From the NCBI RefSeq assembly GCF_000422805.1, contig NZ_KE383926.1, positions 137,399 to 201,398 on the forward strand: a stretch of 64,000 nucleotides of DNA, read 5' to 3'. Made by a program: the position numbers and the translations under genes. Positions 18,766 through 29,360 of the stretch are shown here, in pieces. This DNA comes from Nocardioides halotolerans DSM 19273 (GTDB taxonomy: Bacteria > Actinomycetota > Actinomycetes > Propionibacteriales > Nocardioidaceae). The notes beneath the pieces are model-generated. The model was not told the origin of the DNA. It was given only the letters and a program-made list of their open reading frames with translations, and made no database searches. The stretch's first letter is position 1; each line of letters begins with the position of its first letter.

Positions 18766-21564
18766 GTGCCCGCAGCCGCTTCCGACCTCGTGGGGGAGCT
18801 GCGGGACCGGGGCGTCGAGGACGTCGACGACTCGGCGCTGAGCCGGGCGCTCTACTCGTCGGACGCCTCGCTCTACCGCGTCGTGCCGCAGGTGGTCGTG
18901 CGCCCGCGGGCCGCGGACGAGCTCGACGCGGTGCTCGACGCGGCGCGCGCGACCGGTGTGCCCGTCACCATGCGTGGCGCCGGCACCTCGATCGCCGGCA
19001 ACGCGGTCGGCCCCGGCATCGTCGTCGACACCCTCAAGCACCTCAACCGGGTCGTCTCCGTCGACCCGGAGGCGCGCACGGCGGTCGTCCAGCCGGGGGT
19101 CGTTCACGCCGACCTGCAGCGCGCGGCCGCCCCGCACGGCCTGCGGTTCGGGCCCGACCCGTCGACCCACACCCGCTGCACGATCGGCGGGATGATCGGC
19201 AACAACGCCTGCGGCTCGCGCGCGCTCGGCTACGGCCGCACCGTCGACAACGTCGTGGGGCTGGACGTGATCTTCGGCAACGGCGAGCGGGCTCGGTTGG
19301 GTGCCCTGGCTGCGGAGGTCTCGACAGGCTCGACCAGCGGGGCTCGGCTTCTCGAGCTCGTGCAGAGCGACCTCGCCCACGTGCGCACCGAGTTCGGTCG
19401 GTTCGGGCGGCAGGTGAGCGGCTACTCCCTCGAGCACCTGCTGCCGGAGCGCGGCCGCAACATCGAGCGGTTCCTCGTCGGCTCGGAGGGCACGCTCGCG
19501 GTGGTGCGGGAGGCGACCGTGCGGCTGGTGGAGGACGAGCCGGTGCGGCAGCTCCTCGTCCTGGGCTTCGCGTCGATGGTCGAGGCCGCCGACGCGGTGC
19601 CGGCGCTGCTCGAGGCCGGTGCCGGGCGGCTGGTGGCCTGCGAGGGCATCGACTCGCGCATCGTGGAGCTGGTCCGGGCGCGCGGCAGTGCCGTGCCCGG
19701 GCTCCCGCCGGGCGAGGGGTGGCTCTTCTGCGAGATGACCGGGTCCGACGCGGCCGAGGTGCGCGACGCCCTGACCCGGCTCGCGGCCGCGACCGGCGTC
19801 GGTGAGTCGCGGCTGGTGGTCGACGCCGCCGAGGCGGCCGCGCTGTGGCGGATCCGCGAGGACGGCGCGGGCCTGGCCGCGCGCAGCCTCGCGACGCCGG
19901 CCTACTCCGGCTGGGAGGACGCCGCGGTGCCGCCGGACCGGCTGGGCGCGTGGCTGCGCGACTTCGACGCGCTGCTGCGGGAGCACGGCCTCGACGGCGT
20001 GCCCTACGGCCACTTCGGCGACGGCTGCGTGCACGTCCGGATCGACTTCCCGTTCCGCCCGGGCGACGACGGCTCCGCCCGGGTCTTCCGCGACTTCCTC
20101 ACCGCCTGCGCGCTCAAGCTGCGCGACCACCGCGGCTCGCTGTCGGGGGAGCACGGAGACGGTCGGGCCCGCTCCGAGCTGCTGCCGCTGATGTACGACG
20201 TCGCGTCACTGCGGCTCTTCTCCGCGGTCAAGGCGATCTGCGACCCCGGCAACCTGCTCAACCCGGGCAACCTCGTCGACCCGGCTCCGCTCGACGCCGA
20301 CCTGCGGCCCACGCGGCCGCGGCTGCCCGTGACCCCGGTGGTCAGGCTGCCGCACGACCACGGCCGGCTCGGCGACGCCGTGCACCGCTGCACCGGCGTC
20401 GGCAAGTGCGTGGCGCCCCAGACCAACGGTGTGATGTGTCCGTCCTACCTGGCCACCCGCAACGAGAAGGACTCGACCCGGGGCCGCTCGCGGGTGCTGC
20501 AGGAGGCGATCGACGGGACGCTGGTGCACGGCTTCGCCGACCCGGCGGTCACCGAGGCGCTCGACCTCTGCCTGGCGTGCAAGGGCTGCGCGTCGGACTG
20601 CCCGACCGGCGTCGACATGGCGACGTACAAGTCCGAGGCGCTGCACCAGAAGCACGACGTCGAGGGCGTGCGCCGCCCGCGCAGCCACCGCCTGCTCGGC
20701 CGTCTCCCGTGGTGGGCCGCCCTGGCCGCTCCGGTGGCGCCGCTGGCCAACCGGATGACCCGACTCGGGCCCGTCGCGCGGCTGGCGAAGGCCGCCGCCG
20801 GCATCGACCAGCGCCGGTCGATCCCGGCGTTCGCGCCCAAGACCCTCCGCCGGTCCGCGCCGACGAGCGGCAGCGGCGCGCCGGACGTCTGGATCTGGGC
20901 CGACTCCTTCAGCGACCACTTCTTCCCCGGCAACGGCCACGCGGCCATCCGCTACCTCGAGGCGGCCGGGCTGACCGCGCGGGTGATCCCCGACGACGCG
21001 TGCTGCGGGCTGACGCTCATCTCGACCGGCCAGCTCGACCGCGCCCGCGCGCTCATGGAGCGGACGGTCGCCACCCTCGCGGCGTACGTCGACTCGGGCG
21101 TGCCGGTCATCGGGCTCGAGCCCTCGTGCCTGGCCACCCTGCGCAGCGACGCCGTCGAGCTGACCGGCGCTCCCGTCGACGTGCTCAGCCTCGCCGAGCT
21201 GATCGCCCGCGACGGCCTCCCGGTGCCGGACCTGAGCGGGATCGAGGTCGTCGCCCAGCCGCACTGCCACCACCACGCCGTGCTCGGCTGGGCCGCCGAC
21301 CAGGAGCTGCTGGAGCGCGCCGGGGCGAGCGTCACCCGCGTGGCCGGTTGCTGCGGCCTGGCCGGCAACTTCGGGATGGAGAAGGGTCACTACGAGGTCT
21401 CGGTGGCGGTCGCCGAGACCCACCTGCTGCCCGCCGTGCGCGCGAACCCCGGCGCCGTCGTGCTCGCCGACGGCATGTCGTGCCGGGTGCAGCTCGACGA
21501 CCTCGCCGGCGTGCCGACGCTGCACCTCGCCGAGCTGCTGGTCTCACGGCTCCAGGGCGGCTAA
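18766..21564 (+). CDS. FAD/Fe-S D-2-hydroxyacid dehydrogenase (YdiJ-like)
   Basis: 932 aa. The N-terminal FAD_binding_4 domain (~35-260) carries GTSIAGNAVGPG and GMIGNNACGSRALGYGRTVD. An FAD-oxidase C domain follows to ~500. Next come two ferredoxin-like cysteine clusters (CTGVGKCVAPQ.. and CLACKGCASDCPTG), then two CCG modules (CCGLTLISTG, CCGLAGNFGMEK). This architecture matches E. coli YdiJ, an electron-transport-linked D-2-hydroxyglutarate dehydrogenase. It is coupled to the HOT gene (stop and GTG start 1 bp apart). Oddity: 19317-19336 is a copy of a dispersed repeat translated in frame (EVSTGSTS), in what looks like a surface loop. Confidence 0.9.
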   Translation: MPAAASDLVGELRDRGVEDVDDSALSRALYSSDASLYRVVPQVVVRPRAADELDAVLDAARATGVPVTMRGAGTSIAGNAVGPGIVVDTLKHLNRVVSVDPEARTAVVQPGVVHADLQRAAAPHGLRFGPDPSTHTRCTIGGMIGNNACGSRALGYGRTVDNVVGLDVIFGNGERARLGALAAEVSTGSTSGARLLELVQSDLAHVRTEFGRFGRQVSGYSLEHLLPERGRNIERFLVGSEGTLAVVREATVRLVEDEPVRQLLVLGFASMVEAADAVPALLEAGAGRLVACEGIDSRIVELVRARGSAVPGLPPGEGWLFCEMTGSDAAEVRDALTRLAAATGVGESRLVVDAAEAAALWRIREDGAGLAARSLATPAYSGWEDAAVPPDRLGAWLRDFDALLREHGLDGVPYGHFGDGCVHVRIDFPFRPGDDGSARVFRDFLTACALKLRDHRGSLSGEHGDGRARSELLPLMYDVASLRLFSAVKAICDPGNLLNPGNLVDPAPLDADLRPTRPRLPVTPVVRLPHDHGRLGDAVHRCTGVGKCVAPQTNGVMCPSYLATRNEKDSTRGRSRVLQEAIDGTLVHGFADPAVTEALDLCLACKGCASDCPTGVDMATYKSEALHQKHDVEGVRRPRSHRLLGRLPWWAALAAPVAPLANRMTRLGPVARLAKAAAGIDQRRSIPAFAPKTLRRSAPTSGSGAPDVWIWADSFSDHFFPGNGHAAIRYLEAAGLTARVIPDDACCGLTLISTGQLDRARALMERTVATLAAYVDSGVPVIGLEPSCLATLRSDAVELTGAPVDVLSLAELIARDGLPVPDLSGIEVVAQPHCHHHAVLGWAADQELLERAGASVTRVAGCCGLAGNFGMEKGHYEVSVAVAETHLLPAVRANPGAVVLADGMSCRVQLDDLAGVPTLHLAELLVSRLQGG
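19317..19336. repeat. Dispersed repeat half-site inside coding sequence
   Basis: GGTCTCGACAGGCTCGACCA is related to the arms of the inverted repeats at 30475, 49248 and 49596. It lies in frame within the YdiJ-like gene. Confidence 0.6.
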
Positions 21565-21968
21565 CCAGCCCTCGTGTAGCGGCCGTCGAACGCTGTCTCC
21601 CAGGTGGTGCCGTCGTCCTTAGACGTCTCCCACACCTGGCGGACGCCGTCGTCCTCCTGCGTCCACGTGATCCGCTGCCGCGCGTCGGCGTCGATGCCCT
21701 CGAGCACCATCGCGCCGTCCCGGAGCGCGCCGTCGAGGAGGAGCACGCCGCCCGTCGAGTCGAGCCAGGTCTGGTGCCAGCAGCCACGCTCGGGGTCCCA
21801 CGCGTTGAGGCTGTGCCCCTCGACGCCGCCGTCGCCCCGCCAGTGCTCGGCCAGGGCGCCGGTGCCGAACAGCGCGGTGATCGAGCTGCGGCCGACGTGG
21901 GTGCCGGCCGGGTCGTGCACCTCCCACTCACCGAGCCAGAAGTCGAAGTCGTGCGCAGGGTCCTCCAT
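21561..21968 (-). CDS. DUF1579-like small protein
   Basis: 135 aa beginning MEDPAHDFDFWLGEWEVHDP. The central motifs EGHSLNAWDPERGCWHQTWLDS and LLLDGALRDGAMVLEG are typical of a beta-rich family annotated as DUF1579. ATG at 21968 is the natural start; longer forms run into the intergenic region. There is no signal peptide. Its TAG stop overlaps the stop of the convergent YdiJ-like gene. Function unknown. Confidence 0.8.
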   Translation of the reverse strand: MEDPAHDFDFWLGEWEVHDPAGTHVGRSSITALFGTGALAEHWRGDGGVEGHSLNAWDPERGCWHQTWLDSTGGVLLLDGALRDGAMVLEGIDADARQRITWTQEDDGVRQVWETSKDDGTTWETAFDGRYTRAG

Positions 21969-22055
21969 GCCCCTGACACTGGCGCGCCGAGCGACCGCGG
22001 ACCAGAGGCCCGGGCAACTCGTGACCGCTCCGCTACCCACCTGTGACCACCTCCC

Positions 22056-22061
22056 TAGACT
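22056..22061 (+). promoter_or_regulatory. -10 box (leaderless) for microprotein operon
   Basis: TAGACT, 6 bases, then GTG at 22068. It places the transcription start at or next to the microprotein start codon. Confidence 0.6.
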
Positions 22062-22067
22062 CGTCGG

Positions 22068-22151
22068 GTGAACCCCCGCCACCGCCGCCTGGTCATCCCG
22101 GTGGCCCTGGTGGCGCTGCTGCTGATCGTCCTGGTCGCCGCGGTGGTCTGA
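22068..22151 (+). CDS. 27-aa single-pass membrane microprotein
   Basis: The 28-codon ORF encodes a basic head (VNPRHRRL) and one ~18-residue hydrophobic helix of Val, Leu, Ala and Ile. It begins at the predicted transcription start, and its TGA overlaps the ATG of the methyltransferase (TGATG), so it is probably translated and couples the downstream gene. No homology can be asserted from so short a sequence. Confidence 0.65.
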   Translation: MNPRHRRLVIPVALVALLLIVLVAAVV

Positions 22152-23359
22152 TGGCCGAGAACCTCCTTCGAGCACTGGCCCAGCTGCGCACCCGGCTGCT
22201 CGACCCCGAGACGCTGGTGCGCGCCGTCGCGTCCGGCCGGCAGCGCGCCGGCTCGCCGCGGTGGCGCCGGGTCGAGCTGCGCTACGTCGACCTGAAGGCC
22301 GGCCGACACCTGCAGGTGACGGCGTACGACGAGACGCAGGCGCACACCAGCAACCACCTCGCCGGCGACGCGGCTCGCGACGCGGTCGACGACCTGCTCG
22401 AGGAGCCGTTCGGCAACTGGCACCTCACGACGACCACCGAGACGCTGCAGCTCCGGGTGACCCGCAAGGGCGAGGCGCTGGTGCACGCCACCGCGCAGGC
22501 CTCGCCCGCCGAGGTCGATCGCGGCCACGACCGCGGCAAGGAGCGGCTGCTGCCCGAGGACGACCCGCTGTTCCGGGCGCTCGGGCTCGCCGACGCCGAG
22601 GGCCGGCTCAAGCCGAGCCGCCGCGACAAGCACCGGCAGGTGGAGGAGTTCCTGCGGCTGCTCGACGCGGCGGTCACGGAGGCGATCGACAAGGGTCAGC
22701 TGCGCCTGCCGACCCCGGACGCGCCGCTCCGCGTGGCCGACCTGGGCTGTGGCAACGCCTACCTGACCCTCGCCGCCGAGCGCTACCTCGCCGGCGTCCG
22801 CGGGCTGCCCGTGCGCCTGGTCGGCGTCGACGTCAAGGAGCAGTCGCGCGAGCACAACGAGAAGGTCGCCGGCGAGCTCGACCTCGACGCCGAGTTCGTC
22901 GTCGGCACGATCGGCGGCGCCGAGCTCGACCCCGCGCCCGAAGTGGTGCTGGCGCTGCACGCCTGCGACACCGCGACCGATGAGGCCCTGGCCCGCGCGG
23001 TCGAGTGGGAGGCCACGCTGGTGCTGGCCGCGCCCTGCTGCCACCACGACGTGGCGGCCCAGCTGCGCAGGTCGCCGACCCCGGCGCCGTACGCCATGCT
23101 CACTCGGCACGGCATCCTGCGCGAGCGGCTCGCCGACACCCTGACCGACGCGCTGCGGGCCACGCTGATGCGCCTCCAGGGCTACCGCGTCGACGTCGTG
23201 CAGTTCGTCGAGAGCAAGCACACGCCGCGCAACACACTGCTCCGCGCGACGCGCACGGGTGCTCCGGTCACCGGCGGCTCGCTGCGGCGCGAGTACGACG
23301 ACCTGGTCGACACGTGGGGCATCCGGCCCAGGCTGGCCGAGCTGATCGACGGCCGATGA
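22151..23359 (+). CDS. SAM-dependent methyltransferase (METTL25/Methyltransf_32-like)
   Basis: 402 aa. SAM-binding motif I is VADLGCGNAYLTLAAERYL near residue 197. Later VVLALHACDTATDEAL and APCCHHDVAAQL resemble the Methyltransf_32 family. An N-terminal ~150-residue domain precedes the Rossmann fold. ATG at 22151 overlaps the microprotein stop; the longer frame from 22043 would cover the promoter. The substrate is unknown; RNA or protein is plausible from relatives. The stop overlaps the next start (ATGA). Confidence 0.85.
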   Translation: MAENLLRALAQLRTRLLDPETLVRAVASGRQRAGSPRWRRVELRYVDLKAGRHLQVTAYDETQAHTSNHLAGDAARDAVDDLLEEPFGNWHLTTTTETLQLRVTRKGEALVHATAQASPAEVDRGHDRGKERLLPEDDPLFRALGLADAEGRLKPSRRDKHRQVEEFLRLLDAAVTEAIDKGQLRLPTPDAPLRVADLGCGNAYLTLAAERYLAGVRGLPVRLVGVDVKEQSREHNEKVAGELDLDAEFVVGTIGGAELDPAPEVVLALHACDTATDEALARAVEWEATLVLAAPCCHHDVAAQLRRSPTPAPYAMLTRHGILRERLADTLTDALRATLMRLQGYRVDVVQFVESKHTPRNTLLRATRTGAPVTGGSLRREYDDLVDTWGIRPRLAELIDGR

Positions 23360-24306
23360 TCGAGCGGGTCCTCACGGGGCTGCTCGCCGTACCGTTCCTC
23401 GTCGGTGCCGCGGCCGCTCCCGCCGACCGCGCCCAGGTGGTCTTCTCCTTCCAGGACGACGACATCGTCGAGTCGAGCGGACTCGCGGTCGCCGACGGGC
23501 TCGTCGTCACCACCAACGACTCGGGCGACAGCGGCCGGGTCTTCACCGTGGACCCGGCGACCGGCGAGACGGTCGGGGTCACCGAGTGGGGCGAGGACGT
23601 GCAGGACGTCGAGGCGCTCGCGCCGCTCGATGGCGACCACGTCTGGGTCGGTGACGTCGGCGACAACCTCGAGCGGCGGGACTCGGTGCAGGTGGCGCCG
23701 CTGCCGGTCGGCCCCGGGGACCGCGACTACGACGGGCCGGTCTACGACCTCGTCTACCCCGACGGGCCCCACAACGCCGAGACGCTGCTGAGCGACCCGA
23801 CGACCGGACGGCTCTACGTCGCGACGAAGGGCACGCTCGGCGGCACGCTGTACGCCGCACCGGAGCCCCTCGACCCGGACGCGCCCAACGAGCTCGAGCC
23901 CCTGGGCGAGGTGCTGCCGATCGCGACCGACGGCGCGTTCCTGGCGGACGGCACGCGCCTGGTGATCCGCAACTACGGCATCGGGGTGGTCTACGCGTTC
24001 CCGTCGCTGGAGCGGCTCGACGACCTCCGCCTGCCCTCGCAGCCGCAGGGGGAGGGGCTGGCGGTGGACGCCGACGGCAGCCTCCTGCTCAGCTCGGAGG
24101 GGCTGCACGCGTCGGTGCTGCGGGTGTCGCTGCCGGCCACCTCGCCGACCCCCAGCGCCTCGCCCACGCGCCGCACCGAGTCGCGTGAGGACGCCGAGCT
24201 CCCGGAGACCACCGAGACCCAGCGCCCCGCCTGGCCGTGGTTCGTGGGCGGGCTGATCGGGCTCGGGTGCCTCGTGGTGCTGCTCGGTTCGCTCCGCCGC
24301 CGGTGA
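23356..24306 (+). CDS. Membrane-anchored secreted beta-propeller-like protein
   Basis: 316 aa. A signal peptide is at ~1-22. Blade-like repeats rich in Asp/Gly/Val/Tyr follow (SSGLAVADGLVVTTNDSG, VGDVGDNLERRD, AETLLSDPTTGRLYVATKG). A Ser/Thr/Pro linker precedes a C-terminal membrane helix (~286-310) and an RRR end, so the propeller is displayed outside the membrane. It is coupled to the methyltransferase by an ATGA overlap. Ligand and role are unknown. Confidence 0.8.
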   Translation: MIERVLTGLLAVPFLVGAAAAPADRAQVVFSFQDDDIVESSGLAVADGLVVTTNDSGDSGRVFTVDPATGETVGVTEWGEDVQDVEALAPLDGDHVWVGDVGDNLERRDSVQVAPLPVGPGDRDYDGPVYDLVYPDGPHNAETLLSDPTTGRLYVATKGTLGGTLYAAPEPLDPDAPNELEPLGEVLPIATDGAFLADGTRLVIRNYGIGVVYAFPSLERLDDLRLPSQPQGEGLAVDADGSLLLSSEGLHASVLRVSLPATSPTPSASPTRRTESREDAELPETTETQRPAWPWFVGGLIGLGCLVVLLGSLRRR

Positions 24307-24319
24307 CCTGACGATCGCC

Positions 24320-24325
24320 TAGGGT
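24320..24325 (+). promoter_or_regulatory. -10 box (leaderless) for MarR gene
   Basis: TAGGGT, then 6 bases to GTG at 24332. This favours that start over the in-frame GTG at 24326. Confidence 0.6.
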
Positions 24326-24331
24326 GTGCCG

Positions 24332-24805
24332 GTGAGGCCCGACGGCGGACCGGTGCTCGACCAGCCCGGCTCGAACATCGCGCTGGACGTCTTCGTCCTC
24401 GACCAGCACCTCGGCGCGCTCATCGAGCACGCGCTGCGCGGGACGGGTGTGTCTCCCGCGCAGTACGCCGTCTACGGGCAGCTGGCGCACGGGGCGAGCT
24501 CGCCCAAGGAGCTGCTGGAGGTGCTCGGCCTGCGGCCGGCGACGCTGACCGGCTACCTCAGCGCCATGGAGGCCCGGGGCGATCTCCTCCGCACCCGCGA
24601 CGCGGCCGATCGTCGTGCCCACCGGCTGGAGCTCACCGAGCAGGGCCGGGCGACCCGTGACGCGTGCCGGGCGCGGTTCCGCAGGACGATGCGCGGCATC
24701 ACCGACGAGCTCGGGGGCGCGGACGCCGTCGCCGAGCTGCGGGCGGCCCTCGGCCGGCTCGACGCGGCGATCCGTCGCGTGCACGACCGCACGCGGACGG
24801 TCTGA
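24332..24805 (+). CDS. MarR-family transcriptional regulator
   Basis: 157 aa. The winged-helix core has SPAQYAVYGQLAHG, the recognition region LGLRPATLTGYLSAMEARG and the wing RTRDAADRRAHRLELTEQG. The GTG at 24332 is chosen because a -10 box ends exactly 6 nt before it. No divergent partner is adjacent, so its target is not evident. Confidence 0.88.
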   Translation: MRPDGGPVLDQPGSNIALDVFVLDQHLGALIEHALRGTGVSPAQYAVYGQLAHGASSPKELLEVLGLRPATLTGYLSAMEARGDLLRTRDAADRRAHRLELTEQGRATRDACRARFRRTMRGITDELGGADAVAELRAALGRLDAAIRRVHDRTRTV

Positions 24806-24851
24806 CGCGCGACTCTCGGCGGGCCGAGGTTCACCTCGCGCCCGCGCTGGC

Positions 24852-24857
24852 TACTGT
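24852..24857 (+). promoter_or_regulatory. -10 box (leaderless) for topoisomerase IB
   Basis: TACTGT, 6 bases, then GTG at 24864. Confidence 0.55.
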
Positions 24858-24863
24858 CCCCGC

Positions 24864-25871
24864 GTGCCTCGCCTTCGCCGTACCTCTCCCGACCAGCTGG
24901 GCTGGACCCGACGCCGTGCCGGAAAGGGCTTCGTCTACCTCGACGAGCGCGGTGCGCGGCTGCCCGAGGAGCAGGCGCAGCGGGTCCGCGACCTGGTGAT
25001 CCCGCCCGCGTGGAAGGACGTGTGGATCACGCCGTACGCGAACGGCCACCTCCAGGCGGTCGGCACCGACGACGCCGGGCGGCGCCAGTACCTCTACCAC
25101 CCGCAGTGGCGCGAGCGGCGCGACGCCGAGAAGTTCGACCGGATGCTGCTGTTCGGCAAGGCGCTCTCCAAGGCGCGGGAGCGGGTGCTGGTCGACCTCG
25201 GCATGCAGGGGATGCCCCTCGAGCGCGCCTGCGCGGCGGCGGTCCGGCTGCTCGACCTGGGCTACTTCCGCATCGGCAACGACGTCTACGCCGACGAGAA
25301 CGGCTCGTTCGGTCTGACCACCCTCGAACGCCGCCACGTCCGCAAGCACCAGCGGGCGCTGGTGTTCGCGTTCACCGGGAAGTCCGGCGTCGAGCACGAG
25401 ATCCGCATCGACGACGAGGTCGTCATCGACGCGATCGAGATCATGCGCCGGCGGCGCGGCGGGGACGACCGGCTGCTGTCCTACAAGGACGGCCGATCGT
25501 GGCGCTCGCTGCTGCCCGACCTGGTCAACGACTACGTGCGGGCCTCGACCGGGCTGGAGGCGACGGCGAAGGACTTCCGCACCTGGCACGCCACGGTGCT
25601 CGCCGCCGCCGCGCTCGCCGAGACGCCGGAGCCCGGCCAGAGCAAGGCCTCGCAGAAGCGCGCGATCGCGGAGGCGATGAAGGAGGTCTCGCAGTTCCTC
25701 GGCAACACCCCGGCGCTGGCCAAGTCGTCGTACGTCGACCCGCGCGTCGTCGACGCCTACCGGCGCGGCAAGACCATCGAGCGCGCCACCCGGCGCCGCT
25801 ACGAGAACACCGACGAGCGCCAGGCCGCCCTGGAGCGCGCGACGCTCAAGCTGCTGAGGGAGTTCGAGTGA
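24864..25871 (+). CDS. DNA topoisomerase IB
   Basis: 335 aa, the usual size for bacterial (poxvirus-like) type IB enzymes. The N-terminal domain includes GKGFVYLDERG and IPPAWKDVWI. The catalytic domain carries RIGNDVYADENGSFGLTTL, LSYKDG, KDFRTWHAT, and SSYVDPRVVDAYRRG with the presumed nucleophilic Tyr. It relaxes supercoils by a 3'-phosphotyrosyl nick. GTG at 24864 follows a -10 box. Its stop overlaps the start of a macrodomain gene, an unusual pairing. Confidence 0.93.
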   Translation: MPRLRRTSPDQLGWTRRRAGKGFVYLDERGARLPEEQAQRVRDLVIPPAWKDVWITPYANGHLQAVGTDDAGRRQYLYHPQWRERRDAEKFDRMLLFGKALSKARERVLVDLGMQGMPLERACAAAVRLLDLGYFRIGNDVYADENGSFGLTTLERRHVRKHQRALVFAFTGKSGVEHEIRIDDEVVIDAIEIMRRRRGGDDRLLSYKDGRSWRSLLPDLVNDYVRASTGLEATAKDFRTWHATVLAAAALAETPEPGQSKASQKRAIAEAMKEVSQFLGNTPALAKSSYVDPRVVDAYRRGKTIERATRRRYENTDERQAALERATLKLLREFE

Positions 25872-26362
25872 GGATCACCGTCGTCGAGGGCGACATCACC
25901 GAGCAGGACGTCGACGCGGTCGTCAACGCCGCCAACCGGGCGATGCGCGGCGGGTCGGGCGTGGACGGCGCGATCCACCGGGCGGGCGGCCCGGCCGTGC
26001 TCGAGGACTGCATCCGGCGGTTCCCCCACGGGCTCGCCACCGGCGACGCCGGCTGGACCACGGCCGGCGACCTGGCGGCGCGCTGGGTGATCCACGTCGT
26101 CGGCCCCAACCACACCCGCGGCGAGACCGACCGCTCGCTGCTGACCTCGTGCTACGTGCGCGCCCTCGAGGTCGCCGACGAGTTGGGGGCGCGCACGGTG
26201 GCGTTCCCGCTGGTCAGCGCCGGCGTCTACGGCTGGCCCAAAGACGACGCGATCGCCGCCGCCCTGGAGGTGTTCCGGTCCGCCGACACCCGCGTCGACG
26301 AGGCGCGGCTGGTCGCCTTCGGCCACGACACGTACGACGCGATCAAGGCCCAGCTCGGCTAG
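25868..26362 (+). CDS. Macrodomain protein (ADP-ribosyl hydrolase-like)
   Basis: 164 aa single macro domain of the MacroD/YmdB type: VVEGDITEQDVDAVVNAAN at the N-terminus, GVDGAIHRAGG for the catalytic loop, and FPLVSAGVYGWP for loop 2. The usual GGGGVD run reads GGSGVD. Relatives deacetylate O-acetyl-ADP-ribose or remove ADP-ribose from proteins. The GTG start overlaps the topoisomerase stop (GTGA). It is convergent with serC, 7 bp away. Confidence 0.92.
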   Translation: MRITVVEGDITEQDVDAVVNAANRAMRGGSGVDGAIHRAGGPAVLEDCIRRFPHGLATGDAGWTTAGDLAARWVIHVVGPNHTRGETDRSLLTSCYVRALEVADELGARTVAFPLVSAGVYGWPKDDAIAAALEVFRSADTRVDEARLVAFGHDTYDAIKAQLG

Positions 26363-26369
26363 GCCGTGT

Positions 26370-28704
<2,335 letters not shown>

Positions 28705-28717
28705 GCGGGGCCTGACC

Positions 28718-29296
28718 GTGCTGCTCCCGATGAGGGTGGCCCAGGGGGTCGCCGACGGGTCGGTGACGCTGGCGTTCCGGCGCTGGCGCAAGCAGGACGT
28801 CGTGCCGGGGCAGGTGTTCACGACCTCCGCCGGACTGGTGCGCGTCGAGGCCGTCACCGTGGTGGAGGCCGACGCCATCACCGACGACGAGGCGCAGCGC
28901 GCGGGCTGGCCCGACGCCGAGCGGCTGCGGCGCCGGCTTGCGCCCGAGGGCGAGACCTACCGCGTCGAGCTGGCGTACGCCGGACCCGACCCGCGGGTGG
29001 CGCTGCGCGCGTCCGCCGACCTCACCGACGACGACGTCGCCGACCTCGACCGGCGGCTGGAGCGGCTCGACCGGGCCGCCGCGCACGGGCCGTGGACGAT
29101 GCACTACCTCGCGCTGATCCGGGAGCACCCCCAGCGCCGCGCGCCCGACCTGGCCGAGCTGGTCGGGCGCGAGACGGCGCCGTTCAAGATCGACGTCCGC
29201 AAGCTGAAGAACCTCGGCCTGACGATCTCCTACGCCGTCGGCTACGAGGTCTCGCCGCGCGGGCTGGCCTACCTGAGCCGGACCACCCGGTCCTGA
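28718..29296 (+). CDS. ASCH-like domain protein
   Basis: 192 aa. The N-terminal ~60 residues (VADGSVTLAFRRWRKQDVVP, then a small beta-barrel with AGLVRVEAV) resemble an ASCH/PUA-like nucleic-acid-binding fold. The C-terminal part is helical, with RRLERLDRAAAHGPWTMHYL, a wHTH-like segment and KIDVRKLKNLGLT. GTG at 28718 or ATG at 28730 could start it. RNA binding is a reasonable guess but unproven. Confidence 0.75.
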   Translation: MLLPMRVAQGVADGSVTLAFRRWRKQDVVPGQVFTTSAGLVRVEAVTVVEADAITDDEAQRAGWPDAERLRRRLAPEGETYRVELAYAGPDPRVALRASADLTDDDVADLDRRLERLDRAAAHGPWTMHYLALIREHPQRRAPDLAELVGRETAPFKIDVRKLKNLGLTISYAVGYEVSPRGLAYLSRTTRS

Positions 29297-29348
29297 CCGC
29301 ACGGTTGTAATTCACCCCGTTCCGCTCCGGGGCGCGCCGGTGCCGACC

Positions 29349-29354
29349 TACGGT
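29349..29354 (+). promoter_or_regulatory. -10 box (leaderless) for secreted peptidase-like gene
   Basis: TACGGT, 6 bases, then ATG at 29361; this excludes the longer frame from 29340. Confidence 0.6.
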
Positions 29355-29360
29355 GCGGCC

